Positions 9,557 through 18,168 of a stretch of 64,000 nucleotides of DNA are shown here, in pieces. The notes under the pieces were generated by a model. The model had not been told where the DNA came from, did no database searches, and was given only the letters and a program-made list of their open reading frames with translations. This DNA is from Candidatus Kirkpatrickella diaphorinae (GTDB lineage: Bacteria > Pseudomonadota > Alphaproteobacteria > Acetobacterales > Acetobacteraceae), in NCBI RefSeq assembly GCF_025736875.1, contig NZ_CP107052.1, positions 1,878,501 to 1,942,500 of the forward strand. The letters are read 5' to 3'. The position numbers and the translations under genes are program-made. Position 1 is the stretch's first letter. Each line of letters starts with the position of its first letter.

Positions 9557-10408
9557 ATGCCGAAACCTGAACCCACCATTCAGCATGCGGATGCGCCGGA
9601 TTTCACACTCAAAATGCTTGATGGAAAAGCCATCCCGCAACTTGGCCTCGGCGTTTATAAGACGCCGGCGGATGAAACGGCGGAGATTGTCAATTTCGCG
9701 GCCGGGGTCGGGTATAAAATGGTCGACACCGCCGCATTTTACCATAATGAGGAGGGCGTCGGTCAGGCGGTCAAACGCCATCGTGACCTTTTTGTCACGA
9801 CCAAATTATGGAATACGGGCCACGGCTATGATGCGGCCCGCCGCGCCTTTGATGAGAGCATGAAGAAGCTCGGCCTTGACGTGCTGGACCTCTACCTCAT
9901 CCACTGGCCCGCGCCGAAAAACAACCTCTATGTCGAGACATGGAAGGCGCTTATTGAACTGAAAAAAGAGGGCCGCATTAAGTCAATCGGCGTTTCAAAC
10001 TTCAATGTTGAACACCTTGAGCGGATCATTCATGAAACGGGTGAAGTGCCAGTCATTAATCAAATTGAGCTGCACCCGGCTTTTCAGCAGCGTCACTTGC
10101 GCGCCTTTCATGAAAAACACGGGATCATCACAGAATCCTGGAGTCCCCTTGGGCGTGGCGCCAATCTCGATGCTGATGTGATCCAGAAGATCGCGAAGAA
10201 ATACGGGAAATCACCGGCACAGATTGTGATACGCTGGCATCTTGATCAGGGCCTTGTCGTCATCCCGAAATCATCGAACCACCAGCGCCTCCGGGAAAAT
10301 ATCGACGTGTTCGATTTCCGTCTGGACGCATCCGACCTCGCTGACATTGAAAAAATGGACCGCGCTGACGGACGCGTCGGGCCTGACCCGATGACAGCGG
10401 ATTTCTAA
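9557..10408 (+). CDS. Aldo/keto reductase (2,5-diketo-D-gluconate reductase-like)
   Basis: NADPH-type aldo/keto reductase of 283 residues, a TIM barrel that reduces aldehydes or ketones of sugars and related compounds. The catalytic tetrad is visible as Asp57 and Tyr62 (MVDTAAFYHNE), Lys83 (TTKLWN) and His116 (LIHWPAP). The cofactor-binding signature IPKSSNHQRLREN is near the C-terminus. Segments GVSNFNVEHLERI and NQIELHPAFQQ match the AKR5-type diketogluconate reductases. AAGGAGG precedes the ATG. It converges on dnaB; a CAGTTC-caatcc-GAACTG hairpin at 10411-10428 lies between them. Exact substrate unknown. Confidence 0.9.
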   Translation: MPKPEPTIQHADAPDFTLKMLDGKAIPQLGLGVYKTPADETAEIVNFAAGVGYKMVDTAAFYHNEEGVGQAVKRHRDLFVTTKLWNTGHGYDAARRAFDESMKKLGLDVLDLYLIHWPAPKNNLYVETWKALIELKKEGRIKSIGVSNFNVEHLERIIHETGEVPVINQIELHPAFQQRHLRAFHEKHGIITESWSPLGRGANLDADVIQKIAKKYGKSPAQIVIRWHLDQGLVVIPKSSNHQRLRENIDVFDFRLDASDLADIEKMDRADGRVGPDPMTADF

Positions 10409-10456
10409 GGCAGTTCCAATCCGAACTGGCGGCGCTCTTTGTCCAAAAGGGTGCCG

Positions 10457-11947
10457 TCACACCTCATGATGCGTGTCGAGATCAGCGAAGCGCGTAAACT
10501 CTCCTTCAAAGTAAAGGGGGATGGTTCCGGTCGGGCCGTGACGCTGTTTTTCCAGGATCAGTTCGGCCTTATTATGGACGAGGTCCATTTTTCGGTGCCA
10601 GTCATCCAAAGCCGCCTGATATTTTTCCGCGCCTTCATAAGTCGTCTCTTTGGGCATACGCTGTTTAAGGTAATATTCCTCGCGATAGACGAACATGACG
10701 GCATCGGCATCCTGCTCAATCGAGCCGGACTCACGCAGGTCCGACAGCATCGGCCTTTTATCCTCCCGCGATTCCACCTGTCGGGAAAGCTGAGACAGCG
10801 CGATCACCGGCACGGATAATTCCTTCGCGATCGCTTTCAGCCCCTGCGTGATCAATGAGATTTCCAGCACGCGACTTTCCGGCCTCGTTCCGACGGCGGG
10901 GCGCATCAATTGCAGGTAATCCACCACAACGAGGCTCAGCCCTTTCGTGCGGGCCAGACGGCGGCAGCGCGTCCGCATCGCGGAGAGGCTGATGGCCGGC
11001 GTCTCGTCGATAAAGAGGGGTAATTCCTGGAGTTCACGCGTCACGCGGACGAACCGGTCAAATTCCTTCTGACCAATATCCCCGCGACGAATGCGCTCAC
11101 TCGAAATTTCCGCCTGCTCGGAGAGGATACGTGTCGCAAGCTGCTCCGATGACATTTCGAGCGAGAAAATCGCGACCGAACCGCGCGGCTGCGTGTTGCT
11201 GTCCGCCGCTTCCTGCATCAAGGCGCGCGCGGCGGAAAAAGCGATTTTCGTGGCCAGCGCCGTTTTGCCCATCGCGGGACGCCCGGCGATAATTAACAAG
11301 TCGGACGGGTGCAGCCCGCCGGTTTTCTTATCAAAATCCCGCAAGCCGGATGTCAGGCCGCTGACATCACCCGTGCGGAGAAAAGCATGTTCCGCCACCT
11401 CCAACGCGGTTGCCAGTGCGCGATCAAACGCGACAAACCCGCCATCCTGCCCCTTATCCGTCGCGAGCTTGAAAAGCGTTTCTTCCGCTGCCTCAATTTG
11501 CTCAGAGCCCGCGAGCTCCGTCGTGGCGCCATAGGCATTATTGACGACGTTTTCACCAATATCGATGAGTTGCCGTCTGATCCAGGCATCATGGATGGCG
11601 CGGCCATACTCTCCCGCATTGACGATACCCACCATGGAGGCGAGCAATTTCCCCAGATAAGCGGTGCCGCCCACCGGCTCCAACATCCCGGAATGTTCAA
11701 AATCCGCCCGCATCGTGATTGGGTCTGCCAACATCCCGCGATCAATCCGCCGGGCAATTGCGCCGTAGATCTTGCCATGCACTGCATTCGCGAAATGCTC
11801 TGCCGCCAGAAAATCCGAGACATGCTCATAGGCTTTGTTGTTCGTCAGAAGCGCGCCCAGCAATGCCATCTCGGCCTCCAGATTGGCGGGCGGGGTGCGG
11901 CGGACAAGTTCATCGAGCAATGTATCGGTTGCGGTTTTATCAGTCAT
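10457..11947 (-). CDS. dnaB: Replicative DNA helicase DnaB
   Basis: Hexameric 5'-3' helicase that unwinds DNA at the replication fork, 496 residues. The N-terminal domain starts with NLEAEMALLGALLTNN, typical of DnaB. The RecA-like C-terminal domain carries Walker A GRPAMGKTA (222-230), the SLEMSSEQLATR segment, Walker B VVVDYLQLM and the ALSQLSRQVE arginine region. No intein or insertion is present. The Shine-Dalgarno is weak. The gene is transcribed divergently from the mgtC-like gene with about 190 bases between them. Confidence 0.97.
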   Translation of the reverse strand: MTDKTATDTLLDELVRRTPPANLEAEMALLGALLTNNKAYEHVSDFLAAEHFANAVHGKIYGAIARRIDRGMLADPITMRADFEHSGMLEPVGGTAYLGKLLASMVGIVNAGEYGRAIHDAWIRRQLIDIGENVVNNAYGATTELAGSEQIEAAEETLFKLATDKGQDGGFVAFDRALATALEVAEHAFLRTGDVSGLTSGLRDFDKKTGGLHPSDLLIIAGRPAMGKTALATKIAFSAARALMQEAADSNTQPRGSVAIFSLEMSSEQLATRILSEQAEISSERIRRGDIGQKEFDRFVRVTRELQELPLFIDETPAISLSAMRTRCRRLARTKGLSLVVVDYLQLMRPAVGTRPESRVLEISLITQGLKAIAKELSVPVIALSQLSRQVESREDKRPMLSDLRESGSIEQDADAVMFVYREEYYLKQRMPKETTYEGAEKYQAALDDWHRKMDLVHNKAELILEKQRHGPTGTIPLYFEGEFTRFADLDTHHEV

Positions 11948-12136
11948 GGGCAGGGTTATCTCGGCATCTCACGGGGTCGTCCATGAAGGGCATGTGGTTC
12001 CCTTTCACGTGTCCAGTCGTTATAACGTTGCGAGAGGCCAAGTGGGTAGCCCTACGCATCGTGAATTACAAAAACCGGGGAGGCGCGGCCCTTGATATCG
12101 ATCTGGCCCGTCGGGCAGAATAATGGTGATGGGTGG

Positions 12137-12811
12137 ATGCAGGTGATGGAACTGATCCTCGCCTTCATCCTTTCCGCGATTATCGGGCTTGAGCGGGAAT
12201 ACCGCCAGAAGAGCGCGGGTTTCCGCACTTATACGCTGGTCGGAGTTGCGGCAGCGCTCTTCATGATCGTCTCCAAATATGGTTTCACCGACGTGCTCTC
12301 GTCGGGCCGCGTCGTTCTCGACCCGTCACGTGTCGCCGCGCAGATCGTGTCAGGTCTGGGCTTCATCGGCGGTGGTGTCATCTTCATGCGGCGCGATACG
12401 GTGCGCGGCCTGACAACGGCGGCTTCCGTCTGGCTGACGGCGGCGCTGGGGATGGCGGCGGGCGCGGGGATGGTCGTCGTCGCGATTTTCACAACGCTCT
12501 GTTACCTCGCCGTCATGCTTCTGACGCATAAATTTGTCGGGCGCATCATGCGCAATCGTGTCAATGACGGCGTTATCGTCGTCAGGGGGGATGATGAGGC
12601 CAGTTTGAGCGGCCGCGTGCAGGATGCGATCCGGCGCGGGGGGTATGAGGTCCTGCATGTGCGCCAGGATCGAAACAATAATAAGGGATATCTTGCCCTG
12701 TCGTTTCTACTGCGCGGTCGAAGCGATTACGGCGCCCTGATCAATAATCTCATGCAGGTCAGTGGTGTCCGAACGGCCTGGAGCGAGGAGCCGAGTAAAA
12801 GATGGGTCTGA
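12137..12811 (+). CDS. MgtC/SapB family inner-membrane protein
   Basis: About 224 residues. The N-terminal half has the MgtC/SapB arrangement: a first helix ELILAFILSAIIGLEREYR, then RTYTLVGVAAALFMIV, VSGLGFIGGGVIF and LTTAASVWLTAALGMAAG, giving four to five membrane segments. The C-terminal hydrophilic part (residues about 140-224) looks like the ACT-like domain seen in this family. Relatives are tied to magnesium limitation or acid tolerance, but the molecular activity is unsettled. Start is uncertain between ATG 12137 and ATG 12146. It is followed by gmk after 37 bases. Confidence 0.85.
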   Translation: MQVMELILAFILSAIIGLEREYRQKSAGFRTYTLVGVAAALFMIVSKYGFTDVLSSGRVVLDPSRVAAQIVSGLGFIGGGVIFMRRDTVRGLTTAASVWLTAALGMAAGAGMVVVAIFTTLCYLAVMLLTHKFVGRIMRNRVNDGVIVVRGDDEASLSGRVQDAIRRGGYEVLHVRQDRNNNKGYLALSFLLRGRSDYGALINNLMQVSGVRTAWSEEPSKRWV

Positions 12812-12848
12812 TAGCTGCACGGGTTGCGCGGCGGCAAAGGTTGCTTGC

Positions 12849-13481
12849 ATGAACGATTCGATCAAAAGGCGCGGTGTGTGTCTGATTATTTCCGCGCCAT
12901 CCGGTGCGGGGAAATCAACGATCGCCAACGCCTTGCGTGCGTCTGAGTCACGTCTGATGCATTCCGTTTCCGTGACGACCCGTCTACCGCGCCCGGGCGA
13001 GAAAGAGGGCGTGCATTACCATTTCCGCGACCGGAAAGCTTATGACGAGATGATCGCACAGGGCGATCTGCTGGAATGGGCGGAAGTGTTCGGCCATGGT
13101 TACGGCACGCCGCGCCGCCCGGTCGAAGAAGCGCTCGCGGATGGCTATGACATGGTCTTTGATATTGACTGGCAGGGACACCGTTTGATGCGGGCCGCCT
13201 TGCCCGACGATGTCGTGAGCATCTTCATCCTCCCTCCCTCAATTGAGGAACTGGAACGTCGCCTGCGCGGACGCCAATCCGACTCCAATGAGACAATTGA
13301 GAACCGGATGCGTGCCGCGCAGAATGAATTGTCGCATTGGGCGGAATTTGACCATAATATTGTCAATGATGATCTCGACCACGCGATACGTCAGACGAAA
13401 GCGGTGTTAAGGGCGGCGCGGCTGCGTACGGCGCGGCAGGTTGGCTTGAACGCGTTCACAAAACGTTTTTTTCCGTCCTGA
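12849..13481 (+). CDS. gmk: Guanylate kinase
   Basis: ATP:GMP phosphotransferase that makes GDP, 210 residues, the normal length. P-loop SAPSGAGKST is at 15-24. The GMP-binding part shows VTTRLPRPGEKEGVHYHF and GYGTPRRPVEEAL, followed by FDIDWQGHRLM and FILPPS. ATG 12849 is preferred because AAAGG precedes it and the kinase fold begins at once; a longer in-frame start at 12762 would lie inside mgtC. It converges on fnr, only 24 bases apart. Confidence 0.96.
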   Translation: MNDSIKRRGVCLIISAPSGAGKSTIANALRASESRLMHSVSVTTRLPRPGEKEGVHYHFRDRKAYDEMIAQGDLLEWAEVFGHGYGTPRRPVEEALADGYDMVFDIDWQGHRLMRAALPDDVVSIFILPPSIEELERRLRGRQSDSNETIENRMRAAQNELSHWAEFDHNIVNDDLDHAIRQTKAVLRAARLRTARQVGLNAFTKRFFPS

Positions 13482-13505
13482 GGCGCGCAATCGCGGCTTT
13501 GAGCG

Positions 13506-14270
13506 TCAGAAGTGACGGCGCTTTGACGTGGTATTACCATCGGCAAGCGCTGATAACGCCTCAATATCCTGAATCAGAACGTTGCGCGTGTGGGGGATAT
13601 GGATCAACCCCTGCCGTTGAAATGCGGAGAAGGTGCGGCTGACCGTCTCGATGGTCAGGCCCAGATAATCGGCGATATCCATCCGCGTCATGGGCAGGGC
13701 AAGGTGGCCGAGCGCCGCCTTGTTGAGAAGGAAGCGCTCTCTCAGAAAACTGGCAAGGCGCTCACTGGCGGTTTTGCGACCGAGCAGAAGCATGCGCCTC
13801 TGCGCACGGACAAGCTCGCGCGAGGCTTCTTCAAGCAGGCGTTTTTCAAGCGCCGGGAAATGGCGCCGCAGGAAACTCATCTCAGAGACGGAAAACTGGC
13901 AGGCGCGCAAAGGGGTCAGGGCCTCGGCACTGAACGCGAAATTTTTGCAACTGGCCAGGCCGATAAAGTCGCTTGCGGTGGCGAAGCCGGTGATCTGCCG
14001 TCGCCCGTCCGGCATGGAATTGAATAAGCGCACATGGCCCTGAGTGACGACATAAAAGCGGTCCGCCTCGCTTCCCTCCTCAATGAACACTTTTCCCGCA
14101 GGGAAGGCGACGCGTTGGAGATGTTTCTCAAGCTCCGGCAATTGGGCCGGCTCGAAAATCGCACAGATACTGCGCTCCCGTGCGGCACAGATGGTGCATT
14201 CTCCCTTACCGTTGGGAAGTAACGGCGTCTCGGATTCGGGTTTTAGCATACAAGGAGAAAAATTCATCAT
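13506..14270 (-). CDS. fnr: FNR-type oxygen-sensing transcriptional regulator (Crp/Fnr family)
   Basis: Cytosolic regulator of 254 residues that in this family binds an oxygen-labile 4Fe-4S cluster and, as a dimer, TTGAT-N4-ATCAA sites. Cysteines 25, 28 and 36 form CX2CX7C, with Cys124 as the likely fourth ligand, matching the placement in E. coli FNR apart from the wider last spacing, which is common in Alphaproteobacteria. A cyclic-nucleotide-like domain follows, then the HTH MTRMDIADYLGLTIETVSR with the ExxSR recognition set (Glu208, Ser211, Arg212). A perfect FNR box lies 60 bases upstream, so autoregulation is likely. Start may be at either of two adjacent ATGs. Confidence 0.93.
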   Translation of the reverse strand: MMNFSPCMLKPESETPLLPNGKGECTICAARERSICAIFEPAQLPELEKHLQRVAFPAGKVFIEEGSEADRFYVVTQGHVRLFNSMPDGRRQITGFATASDFIGLASCKNFAFSAEALTPLRACQFSVSEMSFLRRHFPALEKRLLEEASRELVRAQRRMLLLGRKTASERLASFLRERFLLNKAALGHLALPMTRMDIADYLGLTIETVSRTFSAFQRQGLIHIPHTRNVLIQDIEALSALADGNTTSKRRHF

Positions 14271-14329
14271 TCAGCGCCTGCGCCACATATGTGGTATTAC
14301 TGCAACGGTTTGAAATTAAGGATAGCCTA

Positions 14330-14343
14330 TTGATCCTGATCAA
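14330..14343. promoter_or_regulatory. Perfect FNR box between fnr and ompW
   Basis: TTGATCCTGATCAA matches TTGAT-N4-ATCAA at all ten defined bases. It lies in the divergent region, about 60 bases from the fnr ATG and 61 from the ompW ATG. TCAAAT at 14363-14368 could be an ompW -10, which would put the box near -40, the class II activator position. A separate palindrome CCACATATGTGG lies at 14283-14294, nearer fnr. Confidence 0.85.
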
Positions 14344-14404
14344 GGAAGCCTTTTACTTTCTGTCAAATAACTGCGCCGTTGAAATTGCTTTATCAGGGTG
14401 CGAT

Positions 14405-15208
14405 ATGACCTTCTCCATCAAAAGCTGCCTGGCCGCCATAACAGGCTCCTTCCTCTCGGCGGCGACGTTTCAGGTCGCCCATGCGCAACAGGCAGCGCCT
14501 CCGGCCAGCGCGGCTTACGTCAATGCACCATTGACGACCTCGCAGGTCATGCCGCCGAAGGCCGCGATGTCGGACCATGCTTGCGGGATCTTCAAAACCT
14601 GTTCCTCCACCAAGATCGGCTTCGGCAAGGGTGATTTCATCGTCCGCCTTTCCGCGCTGGGTGTCCTGCCGCAGGACATGGATAGTAAAGTCTGGCTCGC
14701 GAACAAACCGATATCGGGCCACATTTCAACGACAAACCAGGTCATGCCGGAACTGACCTTCATGTATTTCCTGACGGATAATCTCTCCGTCGATCTCATC
14801 GCGGCCAGCTCGCGTCACGAGGTTGCGGCGCAAGGGACACCTTTGGGCAAGATCGATGTGGGCAGTGCCTGGGTCCTTCCGCCGACCATCACTTTCGCGT
14901 GGCATTTCCGTCCGCATAAGCGCTTCAACCCGTATATCGGCGTCGGCGGAACTCTGGCCTGGTTTCATAATATGAGCCCTGCTGGTGGCGTTGTGCAGAA
15001 GCTTAATGTCGGCTTCACAGGTGGCCCATCCGTCAATGCCGGGTTTGATTATCAGCTCGTCGGAAACTGGTTTTTCAATTTCGACGTCAAGCAGATCTTC
15101 ATGCGTATGCATGCATGGGCCAATGATAATGGTAGCCCGACCTTCATCAAGGCGCATAACGCGCTCAATCCGACGCTCGTCGCAGCCGGTATTGAATATC
15201 GGTTCTAA
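14405..15208 (+). CDS. ompW: OmpW family outer-membrane protein
   Basis: Small eight-strand outer-membrane barrel, 267 residues including a signal peptide that ends at AHA (about residue 24). Barrel strands include GDFIVRLSALGVLP, PELTFMYFLTDNLSVDLIAAS and FNPYIGVGGTLAWFHN, with the C-terminal AAGIEYRF ending in Phe; these match OmpW. The middle segment VLPPTITFAWHF is also typical. ATG 14405 is chosen because it begins the signal peptide and follows CAGGGTG. It is transcribed away from fnr with an FNR box between them; in E. coli ompW is known to be under FNR control. Confidence 0.92.
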   Translation: MTFSIKSCLAAITGSFLSAATFQVAHAQQAAPPASAAYVNAPLTTSQVMPPKAAMSDHACGIFKTCSSTKIGFGKGDFIVRLSALGVLPQDMDSKVWLANKPISGHISTTNQVMPELTFMYFLTDNLSVDLIAASSRHEVAAQGTPLGKIDVGSAWVLPPTITFAWHFRPHKRFNPYIGVGGTLAWFHNMSPAGGVVQKLNVGFTGGPSVNAGFDYQLVGNWFFNFDVKQIFMRMHAWANDNGSPTFIKAHNALNPTLVAAGIEYRF

Positions 15209-15256
15209 ACGCGAAACCGTCATTTCCGACGCGATCACGTGCGGATCTTCAAGCAG

Positions 15257-15280
15257 CGGCCCGGTTTCCGGGCCGTTTTC
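15257..15280 (+). terminator. Rho-independent terminator of ompW
   Basis: Perfect 8-bp stem CGGCCCGG / CCGGGCCG with loop TTT, followed by TTTTC, 48 bases after the ompW stop. Confidence 0.88.
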
Positions 15281-15482
15281 GCGTTTGACGTGGCACGTCG
15301 GCGTTGCCACCGTGAAGCACCGTTCTTGCCTGACCCCAAGCGCTTGTGGCATGAGCTGACATCGTGAAATCAGGCGCGCGATAGATGGGTTGGCGTGCCC
15401 ATCAAGCGCCATCATGTCGGGGCACCAAATTTTCTCGGACAGGCCTCATCAGATCAGACAGCGCATTAGGGAAGGGTGAGGC

Positions 15483-16673
15483 GTGTCAACGCTTTTAACG
15501 TCACCGCGGGACAAGCTCCCTGTTGGTGAACTTGTTGCGCTCGCGATGGCGGGTTTTCTGGCGATCATCACCGAAACAATGCCCGCAGGCCTGATGCCGA
15601 CGATCGCATCAGAGCTCCATGTTTCGAGCGCCATGACGGGCCAGATGGTGACGATATATGCGTTCGGTTCGACAATTGCGGCGCTGCCCCTCACGGCTTT
15701 GACGCAGGGTTTTCGCCGTAAACCATTATTGCTCCTTGGCATCACCGGCTTTCTGGTCATGAACACCATCACGGCCATAACGCACCATTTTAGCCTTATC
15801 CTCTCGGCGCGCTTTCTTGCCGGGTTATGCGCCGGGCTGGTCTGGGGGCTTCAGGCAGGATACGCCAAACGGCTGGTGACATCGCGCCTGCAAGGCAAGG
15901 CGCTGGCCATTGCAATGGCGGGCGCGCCGCTGGCTTTTTCCGTCGGGACGCCGACCGGTGTCGCGGTGGGGAATCTGGTCGGCTGGCGGGAGGCGTTCCT
16001 TTTTATCTCCGGCGTGGCCTTCTTACTGGCTCTCTGGGTGGCATATCGCCTGCCCGACCTCGCCGGACAACGTGACGACAAACGTTTGTCCCCCCTGAAG
16101 GTCCTGAAAATTCCCGGCATCATCACCGTTTTGTCCCTGACGATGGCCTGGGTGGGGGCGCATAATATCCTCTACACTTATATTGCGCCTTTCACGTCAA
16201 TCTCCGGCCTGCAGACGCATGTCAGCGCATTACTGCTTTTATTCGGTGTGTCTTCGCTGGCAGGAGTCTGGCTTGCCGGGGTACTGACGGAAAAACCTCT
16301 GAAGACCATTATCCTGCTGGCACTCTCCATGTTCCTGCTGATGACGGTCGTGGCTTCACTTTTCGCGCAGCACCCTTATGTCGTCATTATGATCATGGTG
16401 CTTTGGGGCCTGTCCTATGGCGGGGCCGGGACATTCATCCAATTAGCGTCAGCTTCCGTCGCGGGGGAAGGGATTGATCTCGCCAGTGCAATGATTTCCA
16501 CCGTCTGGAACAGCGCGATCACACTGGCAGGATTGTGGGGCGGGGTGGCGTTGACGCATGGCGGCCCGAAAGCCATCAGCCTTTCGATGATCCCGATCAT
16601 CTGCGTGGGAATTATGATCGTCCTGCGGGCCGGAACGGGGGCGTTCGCGCCGCGTCGCACTGAGGCACAATGA
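15483..16673 (+). CDS. MFS transporter, DHA1-like exporter (AraJ/YdhP type)
   Basis: Inner-membrane major facilitator of 396 residues with twelve predicted helices. The first helix reads VALAMAGFLAIITETMPAGLMPTI, whose FLAIITETMPAGLMP pattern is characteristic of the sugar and drug efflux subgroup (AraJ, YdhP, SotB). Loop 2-3 has QGFRRKPLLL and helix 5 has GAPLAFSVGTPTGVAVGN, an antiporter motif C-like sequence. It starts at GTG 15483, preceded by GAAGGGTGAG. It stands alone between ompW and tRNA-Phe. Substrate is unknown; export of sugars, arabinose-like compounds or drugs is the family range. Confidence 0.85.
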   Translation: MSTLLTSPRDKLPVGELVALAMAGFLAIITETMPAGLMPTIASELHVSSAMTGQMVTIYAFGSTIAALPLTALTQGFRRKPLLLLGITGFLVMNTITAITHHFSLILSARFLAGLCAGLVWGLQAGYAKRLVTSRLQGKALAIAMAGAPLAFSVGTPTGVAVGNLVGWREAFLFISGVAFLLALWVAYRLPDLAGQRDDKRLSPLKVLKIPGIITVLSLTMAWVGAHNILYTYIAPFTSISGLQTHVSALLLLFGVSSLAGVWLAGVLTEKPLKTIILLALSMFLLMTVVASLFAQHPYVVIMIMVLWGLSYGGAGTFIQLASASVAGEGIDLASAMISTVWNSAITLAGLWGGVALTHGGPKAISLSMIPIICVGIMIVLRAGTGAFAPRRTEAQ

Positions 16674-16725
16674 CGCGTTGTCATCAATCGGCGTAAAGGG
16701 GGGCCACGCCTCTGAGTAAGGCAGA

Positions 16726-16801
16726 TGGTGCCCAAGGGCGGGATCGAACCACCGACACTGCGATTTTCAGTCGCATGCTCTACCAACTGAGCTACTTGGG
16801 C
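16726..16801 (-). tRNA. tRNA-Phe (GAA)
   Basis: The minus strand folds as a 76-base cloverleaf: acceptor GCCCAAG/CTTGGGC, D arm GCTC...GAGC, anticodon stem TGCGA/TCGCA with loop CTGAAAA (anticodon GAA), T arm GGTGG-TTCGATC-CCGCC, discriminator A and an encoded CCA. The two bases on each side of the acceptor also pair (9 bp in all). Confidence 0.97.
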
Positions 16802-16851
16802 ACAGCGCCCCAATGGCGCTGCGCACGGTTTAGTGGATGTGGGAGGGTTGA

Positions 16852-17037
16852 TCAAGTGGCATCTTGATCTTTTTCACCCTCACTTTCCTCGTAAGACGGG
16901 ATTTCATCTTCCCGCGCCGACGGAACGCGGTAATTCCCCCGAAACCAGTTGCCAAGGTCGAGATCGGCACAACGTTTACTGCAGAAGGGACGGTAAAGGG
17001 CGACACTGTCTTTACGACAGATCGGGCATTGCGACAT
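16852..17037 (-). CDS. yacG: DNA gyrase inhibitor YacG-type zinc protein
   Basis: Small zinc-binding protein of 61 residues. Cysteines at 4, 7, 19 and 23 (CPIC and FCSKRC) form the YacG zinc finger, followed by DLGNWFRGNYRVP and an acidic tail. E. coli YacG binds GyrB and inhibits gyrase. ATG 17037 follows GGAG at 9 bases; an upstream in-frame TTG is unlikely. The ATG shares its A with the TGA stop of the RNase E/G gene, so translation is probably coupled. It is the last gene of the infA-maf-RNase E/G cluster and lies next to tRNA-Phe. Confidence 0.92.
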   Translation of the reverse strand: MSQCPICRKDSVALYRPFCSKRCADLDLGNWFRGNYRVPSAREDEIPSYEESEGEKDQDAT

Positions 17038-18116
17038 CAGGAAAAACTCCAATGCGCGGGAGGGTAATCCGGAATGGCCATCAGGGGAAGTTCATATCCC
17101 AGGATTCGCGACACATCTTCTAGAGCTGCGACATCCTTTTGCAAAGCATCAATGATGGCGAAGGACGCTTTCAGACATAATTTATGATGGGTGGGCATGC
17201 CCGACAAAGTGCGCACGACCTGCCGCAAAGCGGCGAGCCCAATACCGTGTGGTGATGAGAGAAGCTCATGCAAAGGGGGTCGACGGCGTGGCCGGGTTAA
17301 TTCCAGCAAGCCAGACGGTGTCGCGCCGAAATCATGCGGTTTTAGTGGATCATCCCGAAAAGCATCTTGCAAAAAGGGGATCAGTGCAGCGCGCTTGCGT
17401 GTCGGTACGCCCGCCGGGTCGATCAGGATGACGCCATTGATGTTGCGCAGGCGGATCTCCCGGGCAAGCGTCGGGAAGATCGCGACATTCCGGTCAAATT
17501 GCGATCGGGCCGAGGCGGCGGCGGTGTCCGCGTCATCAAGATCAATCGCGCAAAGCGCCGCGCTTGGCGTCACGTGCGCGCTCATATTGTCGGGGAGAGC
17601 GATGTCCTCATGCGTGAGGGCGCTGCATTGGTCCTTTATATCCTCGTCAAAGGCGCAGGCGACACGTTCCAACCGTGGGCGCAGGTCTGACGACAGACGG
17701 GCCGCGAGGGAGGGCGTATCAATGAGGATCCGGGCTTCAGGATAGCGCGCGGCCATTTCCTCCAACGGGCTCGGCCCTTGCTGAAGGCAGGTCGGCGCGT
17801 CGCATATGGCGTCAGACTGGAGTGGCTGGAGGCGCGCGCCCTTGCCGCCCTGCGCGGCGCGGGTGACGCGGGCTGTCACCGAAGCACCTTCCGGAAAGAT
17901 GCCGGTGACAAACACATCCTCGCCCGACAATATCCGGCCGAAAGCGCCTTTCATAATGGGAACGGGGCGGATGATCCGCACGCAATGAATATCGCCGAAG
18001 CCATCCGGTTTACCGGGGCGCCACAGTGAAAAATCAACGAGCACGCCATCAAGGAGGGCGGCGATGCGCGCCTCTCCGGGGCTCCAATCCACCGCGATTT
18101 TCATCATGGCCGCCAT
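17037..18116 (-). CDS. Short ribonuclease E/G family protein
   Basis: About 360 residues, related to the catalytic region of RNase E/G, which cuts single-stranded RNA in rRNA maturation or mRNA decay. The core shows CAIDLDDAD (Asp192) and LRNINGVILIDPAG (Asp233); by motif alignment these equal the two magnesium-binding aspartates (303 and 346) of E. coli RNase E. An S1-like region would be around residues 35-85. The zinc-link CPxC motif normally found after the catalytic part is absent and the protein is shorter than E. coli RNase G (489). Start is uncertain: ATG 18116 follows GAGGGAAGA; ATG 18107 and 18104 are alternatives. maf ends inside the 5' extension. Confidence 0.8.
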   Translation of the reverse strand: MAAMMKIAVDWSPGEARIAALLDGVLVDFSLWRPGKPDGFGDIHCVRIIRPVPIMKGAFGRILSGEDVFVTGIFPEGASVTARVTRAAQGGKGARLQPLQSDAICDAPTCLQQGPSPLEEMAARYPEARILIDTPSLAARLSSDLRPRLERVACAFDEDIKDQCSALTHEDIALPDNMSAHVTPSAALCAIDLDDADTAAASARSQFDRNVAIFPTLAREIRLRNINGVILIDPAGVPTRKRAALIPFLQDAFRDDPLKPHDFGATPSGLLELTRPRRRPPLHELLSSPHGIGLAALRQVVRTLSGMPTHHKLCLKASFAIIDALQKDVAALEDVSRILGYELPLMAIPDYPPAHWSFS

Positions 18117-18168
18117 TCTTCCCTCGGGCGTTCTGAGGTCGTCAAACCGCCTTGCCCTCTCGGTTCTG

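Noticed and set aside
16415-16855. Minus-strand frame with VAQLVEHATENRSVGGSIPP
   Set aside because: It crosses tRNA-Phe. The phrase is another familiar false peptide from a frame read through tRNA sequence, and the frame also overlaps the end of the MFS gene.
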